DNA of 64,000 nt from Onthophagus taurus (GCF_036711975.1 NC_091968.1:5828001-5892000); one strand, 5' to 3'. Positions 35,201 to 48,200 are shown, counted from the stretch's first letter. The notes: a model not told the origin generated them from the sequence alone. A program made the numbers and translations.

Positions 35201-35957
35201 ATAATAACTGATATCATTGAATGGGATTTGGAACGAAAGAAAATCCTATCCTGTATCTGCTATATACTAGTAACATAGCAACTTCTGTTATGATAAGACT
35301 ATAAGATCTAATCTGAGCCCTACTCTCAAATCTTATTTTAAGCTCCATCTTAAGTTAAACTGGGCTTACTTATGATTGAGGTGCTGCAATATATGTTATA
35401 TAATAAATGTATTTGTTAAACACATTTTCTATCTCAAGTTAAACCGTGTTTAGACATATTGATCAAGAGAATGTCGTAAATCTTGGAAAAGTGATGCATT
35501 GCAAAGATAACATTTAGATTTGGAATTAGTAATTTTCTAATTTTTTGAAGGATGACGTATGCCAAAGAAGTACATCTTGGTATTTATCAAATTTTTAGTG
35601 AATCATCAATAAATTAATTGTGACGTTTTTATAATAATTCATAATAATCACTAGATATCAATACTGCATTGTCATCAGAAATCGTGTGCTGTAACTTATC
35701 ATGACAGAATTTAAGCCATAAATGTTAATAATTATATTGGTGGGATGAACATTTTTAATACTTTTTAAACACAACATTGAACTTGACCTTCACATCTCTT
35801 CAATCACAAATATTCTTATCATTTTTATTCAATCTAACCAACTAACCCAATTAATCACGATAATTTTTAAGTGCTTACTAAACAATAAAACTTAACTTAC
35901 CTTAATCGTTGATGAAACACTTCCGTAAATTTGCAGGAAACTTGAAAAACAATCCAT
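29285..35957 (-). CDS. WSD-A: wax ester synthase/diacylglycerol acyltransferase-like, with a frameshift
   Basis: Exons (minus): 35901-35957, 29691-30911, 29285-29627. Intron 1 is 4.99 kb and full of repeats; intron 2 is 63 bp. The product would be about 539 residues. This family transfers acyl-CoA to long-chain alcohols or diacylglycerol at the endoplasmic reticulum membrane. The protein has a hydrophobic segment at about residues 30-65 (FITTLCWLISIIPLIILTII), the catalytic HHSVADG at 227-233, and the C-terminal family block (GFTNMPG, then FWVPNFITTGASFS). In exon 3 a run of four C (plus strand GGGG, 29580-29583) puts the conserved LLPSPLVR out of frame: with the run as read, a stop follows within eight codons. 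Removing one base restores family similarity. It is either a fresh pseudogene or an assembly error. A TATAAATA lies at 36004-36011 (minus). Confidence 0.8.
31563..33683 (+). mobile_element. Pogo-like DNA transposon with TA duplication
   Basis: 2121 bp. The left end GGGGAGATC...CACATTCG and the right end (reverse complement GGGGAGACCGAGACACATTCG, minus one base shown here as its key words GGGGAGA and CACATTCG) are inverted repeats. TA at 31561-31562 and 33684-33685 flanks it. The neighbouring satellite units supply the empty site GAGTAATTAAGCC, so the insertion is exact. It encodes a broken DDE transposase. Confidence 0.9.
31743..32880 (+). pseudogene. Pogo/jerky-type DDE transposase, truncated and frameshifted
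   Basis: Two overlapping frames (31743-32222 and 32167-32880) form one protein broken by a single frameshift near 32200. The catalytic acids are visible: NCDKTGITTV (first D), ILLIVDNHETHIS (second D) and HQMEPLDVGIYGSFKSRCKA (third D), the DDE_1 arrangement of pogo and jerky proteins. The N-terminal DNA-binding helix-turn-helix domains are missing. The start at 31743 falls in the linker, where DWIAAFMKRNQDSSHRKLME also looks internally shortened. Downstream (33103-33321) is a chromo-like or unknown tail without clear function. Confidence 0.85.
34791..35900. other. Left part of WSD-A intron 1, no gene
   Basis: AT-rich, non-coding. A small inverted word pair surrounds 35068-35115 (GAGTA, GTAGCGAGAGCTACTC). 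Nothing else seen. Confidence 0.45.
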
Positions 35958-36505
35958 TTTGCTCTGACTAATCCAACATTAACTCATTAACTAAACTTAA
36001 ATTTATTTATATCGAACTTGATATTTACCTTTAGGTATAAATATACGGTCTTATCGAACTTGTGTGTGTAGTTGATCACGTATTTGAAACTTTTTTCCTG
36101 AATGATTCAAACATAAATAATAAAGTTAAAATAGCAAAAAAGAGAAACCTGCCCTTAATTTTTTGTTGGATTATAATTATATGAATTATTTGATTACCTT
36201 GATGTTGTTAATGCGATTTGAGAATGCGGAATAAGCGATTGCCGAAAAATTAATTTGGCAAGGACGTGCAAGAGTGCAAAGATCGAGTTGTAACGTTTAT
36301 TGTGTGATAAGTAAATATGTGCCAAAGCTAAATGTGTAATGTTTGATATGCAACAATAATAAAAGTGAGTGAGGTTATCACACAAACGTTGAATATAATG
36401 GATTATCTATAAGTAATATTTGTTTCTTCTATTTTTTTTGTAGGATTATTATTTTAACATCAATCAAAGATAAGAACAGAAAAACTTATTAATAATAATA
36501 AACAC
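35958..36505. other. Spacer between WSD-B and WSD-A
   Basis: Short intergenic spacer of about 550 bp. It should hold the WSD-A promoter and the WSD-B 3' end. A TATAAATA on the minus strand at 36004-36011 is the best core-promoter candidate. No gene. Confidence 0.45.
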
Positions 36506-38383
36506 TTAAAATTTCCTGGCAACTTCATATAATCGTTCCAAATTTTCAAAAACTCCATTTAAAACGTCTTGGACATCCTCATCGTTTGAAATTAGACACT
36601 CATCGACTAAAAAACCCATTTGAAATCGATCGTCGTAGGTGGACAACGAAAATCCTGCACCTGAAAACAAAAAATTTTAAATTTTTTTGGTTATCTTAAT
36701 TAAATTATCTTATCGATCTATTTTTAATAGATTTCTTAAAATAGATTGTTTTTTGTTGCTCACCTATTGTTACATAATTCGGGACCCAAAACATCATATG
36801 ACTCAATTCGTTCCCAAAGATTTCGATCTTTTTTATTCCTGGTAAATTGGAGAAACTCACCGAAGTCACATCGTTTAGATTTAAAATGAATTTAACTAAA
36901 GGTTTAGGTAATAAATTACTAAACGATTTTAATTGCCAATAATGTATCTAAAAATTAATCTTTATCGAAATAGAATTAAAATTAATGTTTTTTTCTTACC
37001 CAAATATCAGAGGATTCTTCAGATCTTTTACATTCCTCGATAACTTCTCTTAATCGAATCAAAAGGACGTCTTCTTTAATTTGATTATTATAATTTTTGA
37101 GATTAATTGGTAAATGAATGCTTCCCATGGAAAAGATGTTTCTTAATTGTTTGTGGTTAAAATGTAACTGATTTTTATCGGCGATGTTCATAAAAGTTAA
37201 AATTAAATTATCGGGAATATTTTTTTTACTTCTTACGAAAAAATCGTACAAACTAATTGAAATTGAAGTCAATAAAACGGCGGTAAATGTGCAATTTGGA
37301 ATCGAATTTTTAATAATTTTGACTTTTTTGAGCAATAAATCATCGCTTTTTTCAATTTTAAACGCGATTCGTTTACGACCCGAAAGTTTCGCTTTTTTCA
37401 AATCATTTTGATCCCTTTTTGCGATTAACGTATGCAAATAAGCTTTAGAATTAAAATGTTGTTTTAACGAAAATAAATTTCTCCCTCTATTTTCCTCAAT
37501 CTCATCAAACTTTTTATCAGCAATTTCTTTATTTATAAAACTCATCAACGTCATTCCATCAGCAACAGAATGATGTACCCTCAATAACAAAGCAAAATTT
37601 TCATTCTGATCATTTTGATTCAAAACAACCCGATCTTCACAAGCGATTATCTCAAAAGCTCCATTTTTGGGTAAATTTCGATTCGAAAATTTCATAACAA
37701 ACTTCCTCAAATCGTTTTCATTCAAACAATCGCTCTTAAACGATAAATATGTTGTTACGTCGTCTATTTTGAGTTGGTTTAATAAAAAATAACCATATCC
37801 GAGGAAATATTCTCGGGTGCTGGTTAACTTTTTTGTTTTAAAGAATCGTTTTTCGACTAAATCATTAACGAACGTTTTTAAATCTTTGGTGGCGCTTTTA
37901 AATTTGATTATAAATAATAAATTGATTATGTTTAATGCTTCTTGGTCTTCGACAACCCATAAATTATCCGCCGAGCGAAAACAACCCCCAAAATTGTTTC
38001 GGTGCCAAATTCGCAAAAAAATCACCACGAAAATTTTGAAAAAAAATAGTGGGGTTAAACATGTTGTTGATAAAATAAATAAAATTAATGTTAAAAGGGA
38101 TATTAAGATATTTTTTGGTATTAATGAATTGTTTTTTTGGAGGAAATTGCTTTTTTTAAAACCATGCTATAAACAAGTAATAATTTATTTTTAATTTAAC
38201 GATTAAAATTATACTTACTTCAACAATAACGTATAAAATCCAAAAAAAATGTGGTAATCGTAGAAAAAACTCTAAAAAATGATTTTTAATTGTAATTGTA
38301 ACTCGAACTAACTAGAATTAATTAATGTTTACTTGGTACTCACTGAATTCGATTAAAATGTCTTGGATTATGGTGCTAATCAT
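36506..38383 (-). CDS. WSD-B: wax ester synthase/diacylglycerol acyltransferase-like
   Basis: Exons (minus): 38344-38383, 38219-38271, 37000-38166, 36764-36947, 36506-36660. All are GT/AG, and the phases (1, 0, 0, 1) fit to give 532 residues without a stop. The start is MISTIIQDIL at 38383. A hydrophobic stretch at about residues 45-80 (ILISLLTLILFILSTTC, then FVVIFL) suggests a membrane anchor. The acyltransferase motif HHSVADG is at 229-235. The C-terminal WS_DGAT-type block includes FSNLPGIKKIEIFGNELSH and FWVPNYVTIGAGFS. The likely reaction is transfer of an acyl group from acyl-CoA to an alcohol or diacylglycerol. The exon layout matches WSD-C almost exactly (53- and 184-nt exons in both), so they are tandem duplicates. 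Looks functional. Confidence 0.87.
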
Positions 38384-38729
38384 TGTCTTTTTGGTTACTC
38401 TACTAAAACTTATTGTAAGTAAAATTTAGCTTAGGCAAGGAAAAAATTTAAATTTGCAAATTATACAAAAGAATTTGCTAAGCGAAGTCGGTTATTACTC
38501 ATTAAGTATCGTTTATGAAATTAAAAATGTTTTTTATTAGATTTTATTTCAATTACGTTTGGAAAAATAATATTTGTTGAATTAGGTTGAAAAATTTTTA
38601 TTTATAAAAAGAAAGAAATGTTATACAAATAATTAACAATGAAAAACTTCAAAACACCGAAAATAGCTTATTTATGTTTTTCATTGAAATTTTAATAGTT
38701 TTATTTTTAACCATTATGTGTGATTAATA
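38384..38729. other. Upstream region of WSD-B
   Basis: About 350 bp, AT-rich, no clear TATA/initiator pair. It ends at the TA where the long-inverted-repeat element begins. Confidence 0.4.
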
Positions 38730-41700
38730 CAGGGTGTCCCGTTAAGGGTACGGACCGGCTGTATCTCGACAACGGTAAAGCCTAGAGAGTGGCCTATAAT
38801 AAATTATTTTGAAGTTCGTAATTCGACCGTTAGGGGCGTAACTGCCATTGAGAAACATAAAATTCTCGCTATCTCAGAAACTTAGAAGATGAGTTATAAT
38901 TTTGACAACATCATTTAATAGCTTGGATAATATCGCATCGCTTTTGTTTTATGATATTTCTCATATCTGTCATAATAAGGGAGGGGGAGGCTAATGCGTT
39001 TTCAGATGTTTACATTTTAATATCTCCTAGACCATTCAACCGATTTGAATATTTTTGGTCTTGTTTAATGAATGTTTTATGCTCTTTTAAAAGATATTTT
39101 CAGTAAGACCGTTTGGTTTAAAACAAATAAGCTAGAGGGCGTTATCTGCAGCGGTTACAAGTTTTTGTGATTTTTGAAAGAAAGTTAATTGGAACGGTAC
39201 TATTTACTTCACAGACCCGTAGTCACCTTAAAATTTGCTAAATTTTAGTGAAAGCGGTAAAATGTGAACGAAAATCAAATTTTCGAAATTTTTTTTTCGT
39301 TTTTTTTTACATGTTACATGTACTTTAGGTCCTAACAGACTGAAAAGTGGAAGGAATAAAGTCTTATGTACTTTCTAGTGCCAACTGTACGCAATAAAAC
39401 AGTACTACAATTCTTGTGTATTAAATATCATAAAATGCTACAACTTTAGATGAAGAAAATATATTGTGTTCCACTTTTTCAAGACAATGCGTTGTTGCTA
39501 TCTTGAACAATATAGAAAGGTCTTCATTTGGCACTTTTCTAATTTTTAAAATATTTTTGTAGAAATACGTAATAAGCACTTCTTTTAAAGCTAATTAACA
39601 CCTACTTGAAGTTACAATCAAATGTTTTAACATATATATCTCGCAGAAGACGCAAGAAGAACTTTTGTCGCTAGAATATTCTTATTCTTTGAGATGTGCT
39701 CTATATAACATGATAACCACATCTTGCTTTAACTTGCTCCTTACCAAGATATTAGCGATCAAAGATGATCAGTGCCTGAGTGTGTTATTTGACTGTTTTC
39801 ATATAAAATGCTTATATTCTTTTTCTTAAAAGATAAATCTCGTATATTTGGTGTAAACCCGCATAACAATAATAGAATACCAGACTTAAAGTTTCAGGCA
39901 TGTTTAACAACCGGAAGTGGTTGTTAGATACAGTGCGGCAAAAAACTGGAACACTTGAAATATCTACTTTTTTTATAAGTACGAAAGTTTTCACGGCCGG
40001 AGTTAATTGAACTAAAATTAGAACTAAAACTAGAACTAACTAAACTGGTTCGAGGTGTTTCTGAAGAAGGTTGTAACATGGCATCCGAAACGTCAAACCT
40101 TTTCTTAAAAGACGCACGGCAAAACCCGAAAGTTTCTAGTGTTAGTTGATGAACGGTAGAGCTAGAAGGTTTTAAGTTTAATTTGTCTGTTCTCCACGCA
40201 TACATTGGGTTTTTTGTGTGTCAGCTTCACATTTCATATAGATTAAAAATTAGAACTTGGAAGGTGACTGGTTCATACGTACTTTTACTAAATTATCATC
40301 AGAGATTTCATTAAACAGTGGGTACAATATTAATTGCAATGAATTTGATAAATACTGTTTCAAAACTGCCGAAAAGTACGTCCATTTTATGGTTGGTACT
40401 ATATGCCAACCAGCGGTCATAAAATTTTGATACATGGATCTGCAGTCATTAATGAACCTCTACTACCTATTGGAGAGTTGTCGGAAGAAGCGCAAGAAGC
40501 TAATAACAAAAAAATCTGAAAATTTAGAGAGGCCACACAAGGAAATGTAGTAGACTGGATACGAATGAAGATCTATTTAAAAGACTGCTACTCAGCTCAG
40601 ATCCATTTATAAGTAATTTTCAACAACACATTTCTAGAAAACATAAAAAGATGAGTATGGAGACTAAAAGATTACTTATAATAGACAATGTAGAAGACCA
40701 GGAAGAAGAAGAACATGAATATGACGAAGAACAAGAATCAGAACAAGAGCTATATGTGGCAGGATGCAACGAAGATGAAGATGACGAAGAATGGTCTGAA
40801 ACAGAACAAGAAGAAACACACAAGTTAAGCAACGTAGACAATTTATAGAGAATTAAATTACCTTTCTGATAGGCTAAAAAAGCATGGTGCGTTCCATTTA
40901 AAATTTTCTACTTTCTCGCCATTGAAAATGGAGAAACAATAATTCAATTTTTGAACAGCCTGTATAAGATACTCCTATACAACAAATGACAATCTATTTG
41001 ACAGCATCTGAAGAATAATCGTACCAATTTAGACCTTTTTTGAATGAACGTTGGCTGAGATATGGGGTTTTAAAGAGCATGGTGAAATTTACCAAAAAAA
41101 GTTTAGAACCAAAATATCTGGAAAACGAAAAACGCTAGGTACCAATAACTTATAAATAAAATTTCAAAATTGTACGAATAGTGGAACCTGAAAAAGTTCT
41201 AACGAACCAGTTACGTGAGACACTCTGTAGTTCAAGATTTATTTATAGAAATCTTACATAGAAGTAAACTATATAACCAATTTAGTTTAAACAATTTTGT
41301 ATTTAGCTATCCTTCACGATTTAATAGCGTTGTATAAAATTTTGTATTTATCCAATTCTAAGGACCTAAATTATATGATAAAAATAGAATGTGACCTCAA
41401 GTAAATTAGTACTTCCGGTTGCCATATTTGATCCAAAAGTTCACAAAGTCTTTAGCATAGTCATAGTTAGCATAGTCCTATAGCCACATACCAAGTTTAA
41501 AAAAATTATCTCAACCCAAACTGCGTTAAAATATTTTTGTTCGGGTTTTTTCGAATTTAGACCACTGTGCGCCACCCGTTCTCAAATTATAGAAGAAAAT
41601 GTTAAAAACTCGAGTGCCATCAATACGATCCAGTTACCTCATCGAGAAAAACAAATCACATAACCATGGTAACTGTAAACATGTCATTTACTAACGCAGA

Positions 41701-43178
41701 AGCGTATGATAGAGCGTATGATGATTTATTTTCAATGTTTCGAATACGATCCAACTGCATGGCAAAAATGTGCAATGCAATTACGACAAAGAAAGACATC
41801 TTTCTCTAGAAGTGTTTTTAAGATTGACTTAGCGATTGCGGAAAACTGGCAACATGTAGCCCATTCAGACATCTCTATGAATTCGTAAATCACATTGGTG
41901 CGCAATGCGATCCCACATAATCTGGGAACTCAAACAATTGTCCACAAGATTCCTCAAGAGAATAATATTTCCACCACATTGTTTTACATCAGGCCTTAAC
42001 ATATATCGATTATGATAACAGACTGAACTATTATCGTTGACTCTTAAATATGATTTGGGCAAATCCAAACCTTTTATCACAAATGCTATGGATGCATGAA
42101 GCATCTCTCCACAAGCTGGTGTAAACTTGCATAATATGCATTCTTGGTTCGAGCAAAACCCACATCACTTTCACCCCTTTATCTAAATTATTTTATTATT
42201 GGGTATACTAAACAACCTGACTTTTGAAGAAAAACCAATAACCAGGGAAAATAGGACAAAACACTAAATGCCAGTAAAAACGTGTCCAGGGCCGAGACCT
42301 AAACGGTGTTTTTTTTCGTCGAAACTAGATTAAATAAATGCATCAAGGTTTATAGAAGGCATTTCGAACATTAGTGAGCTATTTTTGCCAAAAATTTAAG
42401 TTATTCTAAGTGTTTTGGTTTATTTTGTTTTATTATCATTGTTGATGTTTCATTGATCCGTTGGCTTTTAAACACGCCTCAAAAGTAGATTTGAAGCACT
42501 TCTAAGCTTGGATAAAGTGTGAAGGAAGGGTCTAGGTAATAACATTTTTGTGCTCTCTTATTTGTTTCGTAAGGTAACTTGATCCGTTTAAGATATACGA
42601 ATTTTTAACATTTTCTTCTATAATTCGAGAATGGATGGAGATATGGAGATGCGGTTTGCACTAATATTTAGCAAATTTTATGGTGATTAAGGGTCTGTGA
42701 AGTAAATAGTACCGTTCCATTTAACTTTCTTTCAAAAATCACAAAAATATGTAACCGCTGCAGATAACGCCCTCTAGCTTATTTGTTTTAAACCAAGCGG
42801 TCTTACTGAAAATATCTTTAAAAAGAGCATAAAATGCTCTTTCAAACAAGACGAAAAATATTCAAATCGGTTGAATGGTCCAGGAGATATTAAAATGTAA
42901 ACATTTGAAAACGCATTGGCCTCCCCCTCCCTTATTATGACGGATATGAGAAATATTGCTAAACAAAAGCGATGTGGTATTATCCAAGGTACTAAATGAT
43001 GTTGTCAAAGTTATAGCTCATCGTCTAACTTTCTGAGATAGCGGGAATTTTATGTTTCTCTATGGCAGTTACGCCCCCTAGCGGTCGAATTAGGAACTTC
43101 AAAATAATTTCCAGCTATTTTTCTAATTCTTACCGTTGTTGAAATACAGCCGCTCCGTACTCTTAACGGGACACCCTG
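38730..43178. mobile_element. 4.4-kb element with about 515-bp inverted repeats
   Basis: The ends are CAGGGTGTCCCGTTAAGG and its complement, flanked by TA (38728-38729 and 43179-43180). The arms at 38730-39246 and 42667-43178 are inverted copies with modest divergence; for example, CTAGAGGGCGTTATCTGCAG is in both. The interior has no intact gene. It holds a CTAGTTCTAG-type element (40010-40145), a degenerate protein-coding fragment (40380-40850), and pieces of the GTGAGACACTCTGTA element near 41215. It is best read as a Tc/mariner-type foldback that has collected insertions. Confidence 0.8.
40380..40850 (+). pseudogene. Degenerate coding fragment, probably from a mobile element
   Basis: The plus strand reads HKILIHGSAVINEPLLPIG, LSEEAQEANNK, then LLLSSDPFISNF with one frame change, and an acidic tail (DQEEEEHEYDEEQESEQE) up to 40846. 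A related fragment lies at 50200-50520. A pattern of this kind (H-K-hydrophobic-x-H-G, L-S-E-E-A-Q-E, S-S-D-P) occurs in proteins of insect mobile elements in my recollection, but I cannot name the superfamily. Confidence 0.5.
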
Positions 43179-43180
43179 TA

Positions 43181-43424
43181 TATTGAAAAACTGATTTCGA
43201 GGTGATCGGGGTTTCAAATTGATTAATGTATTAATGTTTAACGCACTTTTATATCTAGGACAAATAATGTTTATTCATCGATTGTGATATAACATAACAT
43301 GATGATGTAACAATATTAAAAACTAACACCATTTAATCATAAATAAAAATTTTTGGTCGCATCCACTTTGCATCACACTTAATTATATCTGAACACTTAA
43401 GGGATCCCAATACATTAGACGATC
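43181..43424. other. Short gap without gene
   Basis: AT-rich sequence between the long-inverted-repeat element and a LINE fragment. Nothing seen. Confidence 0.4.
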
Positions 43425-44310
43425 ATTTGAACTCGATCCCTGTTCTTTACTCTAGTCCGCCTTTCTCATATGATGCTTTACCACGCGGATTATTCTCCAA
43501 TAGTAATGTTAACTTAAAATTAATTAGTGACATTGATGTGCTAAATGCAGTACACTATATATCATCCAAAGTAGCTGGTTGTGATGGCATTGATCTGTCC
43601 ATGATGGGGTTGTGTTTGCCTCACATATTGCCGTACATTGTTCATTTAGTTAATGTTTATATTGAACATTCTGTTTTCCCTAAGAGCTGGAAGACGTCTT
43701 TAATCAAGGCTCTCCCTAACATATCAAACCCTGTAGAGGCGAAGGACTTTAGACCAATTCACTTATTGCCCATTTTGTCTAAAGTTTTTAAAAAAATTAT
43801 CTTTAAGCAACTATATGAATACGTCCAAGTAAATCACATACTGCCAGAATGTCAGTCCGTGACAGTCAGTGACCGGTGATCTTCTAAAGGCCCAGGATTT
43901 AGGATTAAATTCAGTTGTAGTATGGTTAAATTTTAGTAGAGCGTTCGAGACTGTTGATCGTGATGTGTTGTGTTCGGCATTGCAGTACATGGGGATTGGG
44001 AGTGAGCTGCGACAGCTACTTCGAAGTTATTTTACTGATAGATCACAAGTTGTGAAGATTGATAGTTGCGTATCGGAACCTGGACCAATTAATAGAGGGT
44101 TCCCACAGGGTAGTATCTTGGGCCCACTACTATTTTCTCTACTATTTATATACTTCCCAACTTTCATGTCAGTTGAGGCATGCAGATTATCATATGTATG
44201 CAGATGATTTACAACTGTATATATCGTTTGAACCATGAAACTATGAAAACGATCTCTGTAGGTTGCAAATGCTGGCAAATCAGTGGTGATGCTGTTTGGG
44301 GGTAGATGAA
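43425..44310 (+). mobile_element. LINE reverse-transcriptase fragment
   Basis: Truncated at both ends. Reads VAGCDGIDLSMMGLC, SVFPKSWKTSLIKALPN, DFRPIHLLPILSKVFKKII, then with a frameshift near 43870 VVVWLNFSRAFETVDRDVL (motif A), [17 protein letters not shown] (motif B), another frameshift and [10 protein letters not shown] (motif C). Clade not certain; the style is CR1/Jockey-like. Confidence 0.8.
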
Positions 44311-44319
44311 AAAAAAGAG

Positions 44320-44485
44320 ATTTTAAAAGAGATTTGGCAAGGTGTTTTGCTAGTTGATAGGTGGGAGAATTTATGACACTGACAATAGGGCATAGTGGAA
44401 CATCTGGTTTATGGATTTTGGGTAATCCATATATCCTTGGAGGTTCTGGGAACTGTGCAAATAAGCTCTTCTGTTGTTCTGCTGG
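44320..44485 (-). mobile_element. Penelope-like retroelement fragment
   Basis: No long open frame is flagged here, but the minus strand reads without a stop for over 50 codons: [18 protein letters not shown], then [20 protein letters not shown], then [15 protein letters not shown]. The [10 protein letters not shown]-x-P-L-x-P-I-V-S block is the hallmark reverse-transcriptase segment of Penelope-like elements. Only this segment remains. Confidence 0.8.
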
Positions 44486-45296
44486 GATTCCTGTAGATTA
44501 TAGCTTGAAAGAATGTTGGGATAGGTCAGTTTTGTTTTGAAACCCTAATTATAGCATGAAGGAATGTCGGTTTTCTTTTGAACCTTAATTATGCACATTA
44601 AATAATAATTCTTTTAGTTTCGGAAATAGCCTATGCGCACAACAAATTTAGGTGGTATCTATGAACCCATTGCATTATTCATAGAGAAGCTCTTGCATCA
44701 AAGCACCTGAGTTCACACTGAATCAGGTGTTAGAGCATGTACATTTTATGATAGCGTTAGAATGTGCGAGTCAAACACTGGTCTTTGTTGTGAAGGAAAC
44801 AGGTATAAGCAATGAAATCTTGTTTAGTGAGATAAAGCTCAAGCTTTGCCAAGTGTATGGAACATGATGCCATCTGAACACGCAACGATTTTGAAACGAA
44901 AGAACGTCTGTGTGTGACCGGCTAATGTTTCATCACGTACGCGTAACTTTGAATTATGGCAAGAAATCCTAATTTTAAAGAAAATGTATACAAAGATGCA
45001 GAAAATTTAGCTGATTGAATAAAACTACTATATTTTCACAACTAATTATGTGCTTGGTTTGGGAAACATCTAGTTTCGATAACTTTGTCTAAATTTAAAA
45101 TTTTTTACTTCTGCAAAAGAAGTAAATCTTATAGAGTCTATTATGATACCAGTTTTAGAGCACAATATGGTAGAATGCAGTTGACAGAATTATGGATTTT
45201 ACTAAAATATCCTCTTTTAAGTGATCATTTTCTTACTAGGATAACTTTGGCAACCACGTCTGCATTAAAACACTATCTTAATAAACTAATCTAATT
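44486..45296. other. Gene-free interval downstream of WSD-C
   Basis: No gene. A short duplicated phrase (GAATGTCGGTTTTCTTTTGA-like) occurs near 44510-44590. The remainder is AT-rich. Confidence 0.4.
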
Positions 45297-48200
45297 TTAT
45301 TTCATTTGATTCTTTTTTTCCTCAAGACTTGCGATATACATATTCTCAATATTACTAAAAATTCCTTTTAAAATCATTTTTGCGTCTTCATATTTCGGTA
45401 AGACGGTTTTATCCGCCAATAAACCCAGCTGAATTCGATCGTCATAAGTATAAAGAGATATTCCTAATCCTAAAAGATAAAGATCATCATAAATTAAATT
45501 TCAACAAAAAAGAAGTGTTTTTTAAATATCTTACCAACTATAGCTTTGTTCGGTATCCAAAATATAAAATCCAACACTTTTAATCCATCACAAATCGTCA
45601 CTAAATTCGTCCCGGGTAAAATACTAAACCCAATGCTACTATCAGCGCGATCCATTAGGGATTTTACTGTTGATGTTGGTAATAAACCAAAAATGTGTTT
45701 CATTTGCCAATAATTCCACTAAAAAATTATTTTTCTCAACATAATTTTTATACAGCACAAAATTACTTACAACAACATCAATCGCATTTTTGATACAATT
45801 AAATTCATTTCTTGTATATTTTAAAACATCTAAAATCGATTGTTTCTTTTCAAGTTGTAATCCGACTAAAGTCAAAGAAAACCGGTTATGCGTAGGAATT
45901 TTTGGATCATTTATATCGATTTTTTCGTTTGGTGGTATCACTGTAACCGCAGCGGAAATAATTTTGGGTATATTTTCTTTCTTTTGATTCTGAAACGAAA
46001 TAATTCTTTTGTGTTTTTGAAAAAATAATAGATATTTACGTAAGCAGTTATGAAAAGACTAATTTTTTTTTGCAAATTTTATCTATTTCCATTGCAATAG
46101 CAATTTTTGTTCAAAACTTGACTTATTCTATTAGTGACAGATGTCAATTTATCAATTTCTAGTTATGTAATGGAATTCATTACATCACTAGTGATGTAAT
46201 GATTTCATTACATCACTAGTTATAAAAAAAGTGTCGTTAGAAAGACATGTAAAATTTAATTTTCATAATGGAATTAGATAAAATATAATTTTTTACCTGA
46301 TGAAAATAATCAGAGAAACTTGCTGCAACGGCAGAAACGCAAACCTCCGAAAATCCACCTTCTCCTAAATTCTTTTTAATGTTTTTGATCATTTCTAAGT
46401 GTTCTGGTTCATCTTCAACGCAACAAACTAAATGTTTTTCGCCGGAAAGTTCTTTTCCATGAATAAAATTTACTTCTTTTTCTTCTAAATAAGCTAATCG
46501 ATGTGCGGATAATCGAACTATTTTCATAAAAAATTTCCATAAACCATCACCTTTCTTTTTCTTTCCACCATCGTCTTTCTTTAAAATTTCGCTAATTACC
46601 GTTGTAACATTTCCATCCGTTAAAGTTTTCATCACCAATTGTTGCATTGAAATCCCATCACCGATACAATGATGTAATCGGTATAAAACCGGATATTGAT
46701 ACTTACATTTCTTATTTCCCCGCCATTTCACCGATTGTAAACCGATTAGAACCTCATTCGTTCCACAATCATCGTAAGGTAATTTTTTATTACAATAATT
46801 CGATAACAAAATCATCAACTCATCTTTATCTAATTCTTCCCCATTTTTAATTATTTCAATTTTCCCAACAACATCATCATCGCGCATTCGATTCCTTAGA
46901 TAATACAAATAACCGCCGAATTTTCCTCGGACATATCGAAACTTTTTCGATTTCAACAAAGAATTACAAACGCGTTTTTTCATTCGGACGAAAAACTCTT
47001 CCGGTTCATAATCGGTTTCGATTATCATCAGACCATTTATGATTCCTCTGGAGTTATCTTCGATAGCCCAAACGGCGTCTGTTCCGTGTATTAGGCCGAC
47101 GTAATCATTTTTGTGTTTTAATCGCAGGTATTTGTCGATTACGTAACGATATATGGTCAGAAAAAATAAGATTATTCCGGAAATTGTGCATAGTATTATT
47201 GAAATTGTTAAAGTTGAGAATGCTAAGAAGATTTCGCCGGGTATTGAACGGGTGATGATTGAAATGTAGGGTTTTCTTCGGGCTACTTTCTACAAAAAAA
47301 TGATATATCAATTATACGATTCCACAAGAACACGTCATTATCCTTAACTATATTAGAAGTCTAGAACAATTGAAAACAGAACAACAATATGAGTTAGAAC
47401 AAACATTGAACTCAGCAAAAGCACCTATATTGACAGGAATTTGCTGGGGAGGCAGTCTAAGTTGAGCTCTCATTAATATTGTAATGAATAAAAATAACTA
47501 AAAAGGTTTTGCAAAATGCTAAAAATGTTTTGGGAATTCCAGAAAACTTTCAAGATCTTCAAAGGATTTTCAAAATCTCCAAAATAATGTTAAAATATTT
47601 AGATCTTGCAATCAACATGGAATCTGCCATAATAAAAAAAAAGCAGAATCGACCATTCGTGGTTTTTATCAAACCACTAATGGCTCATTGGACCTACGTA
47701 GCAATAATCAGACCCATGGTCGCCCATGCCTCACTGATTTGGTGGCAAAACACAAATCATAAGACAGCACAACAATTCATTTATGTATACAAAAGGAGGC
47801 AGCTTTAAGTGCCTTATTACTGAAAACATGCTTTTCAGCTAAGCAGATGCAGGATAACTTCAGAGGACATGTTGAAATCCTCAAGGACCCATGTCTAAAT
47901 CACTTGATTATTACCGATAGAATACAATTTTGACCAGCAGTATAAGGTCATATTTAGAAGCAGGTATGATGGGACTAAGGGTGAGCCTCAACTGAAAAGA
48001 GGAGTCCTTGCTTGCTACACGGATGCTTCAAAGACAATTGGATCCGGAGTAGCCATGGGTATTAGCCTCATTAAATTGCCCTTCAGCTCGGACATAACCA
48101 TTTTTCAAGCAGAAGTTCTTGCTATTAACTTCTGCACAGCTTTGAACCTTCAAAAGGAACAGAAAGGTGTACCCATAAACATTTCCACAGACAGTCGGGT

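Noticed and set aside
40620-40841. Minus-strand Ser/Cys-rich frame
   Set aside because: Complement of the acidic Glu-rich tail on the plus strand; low-complexity artefact.
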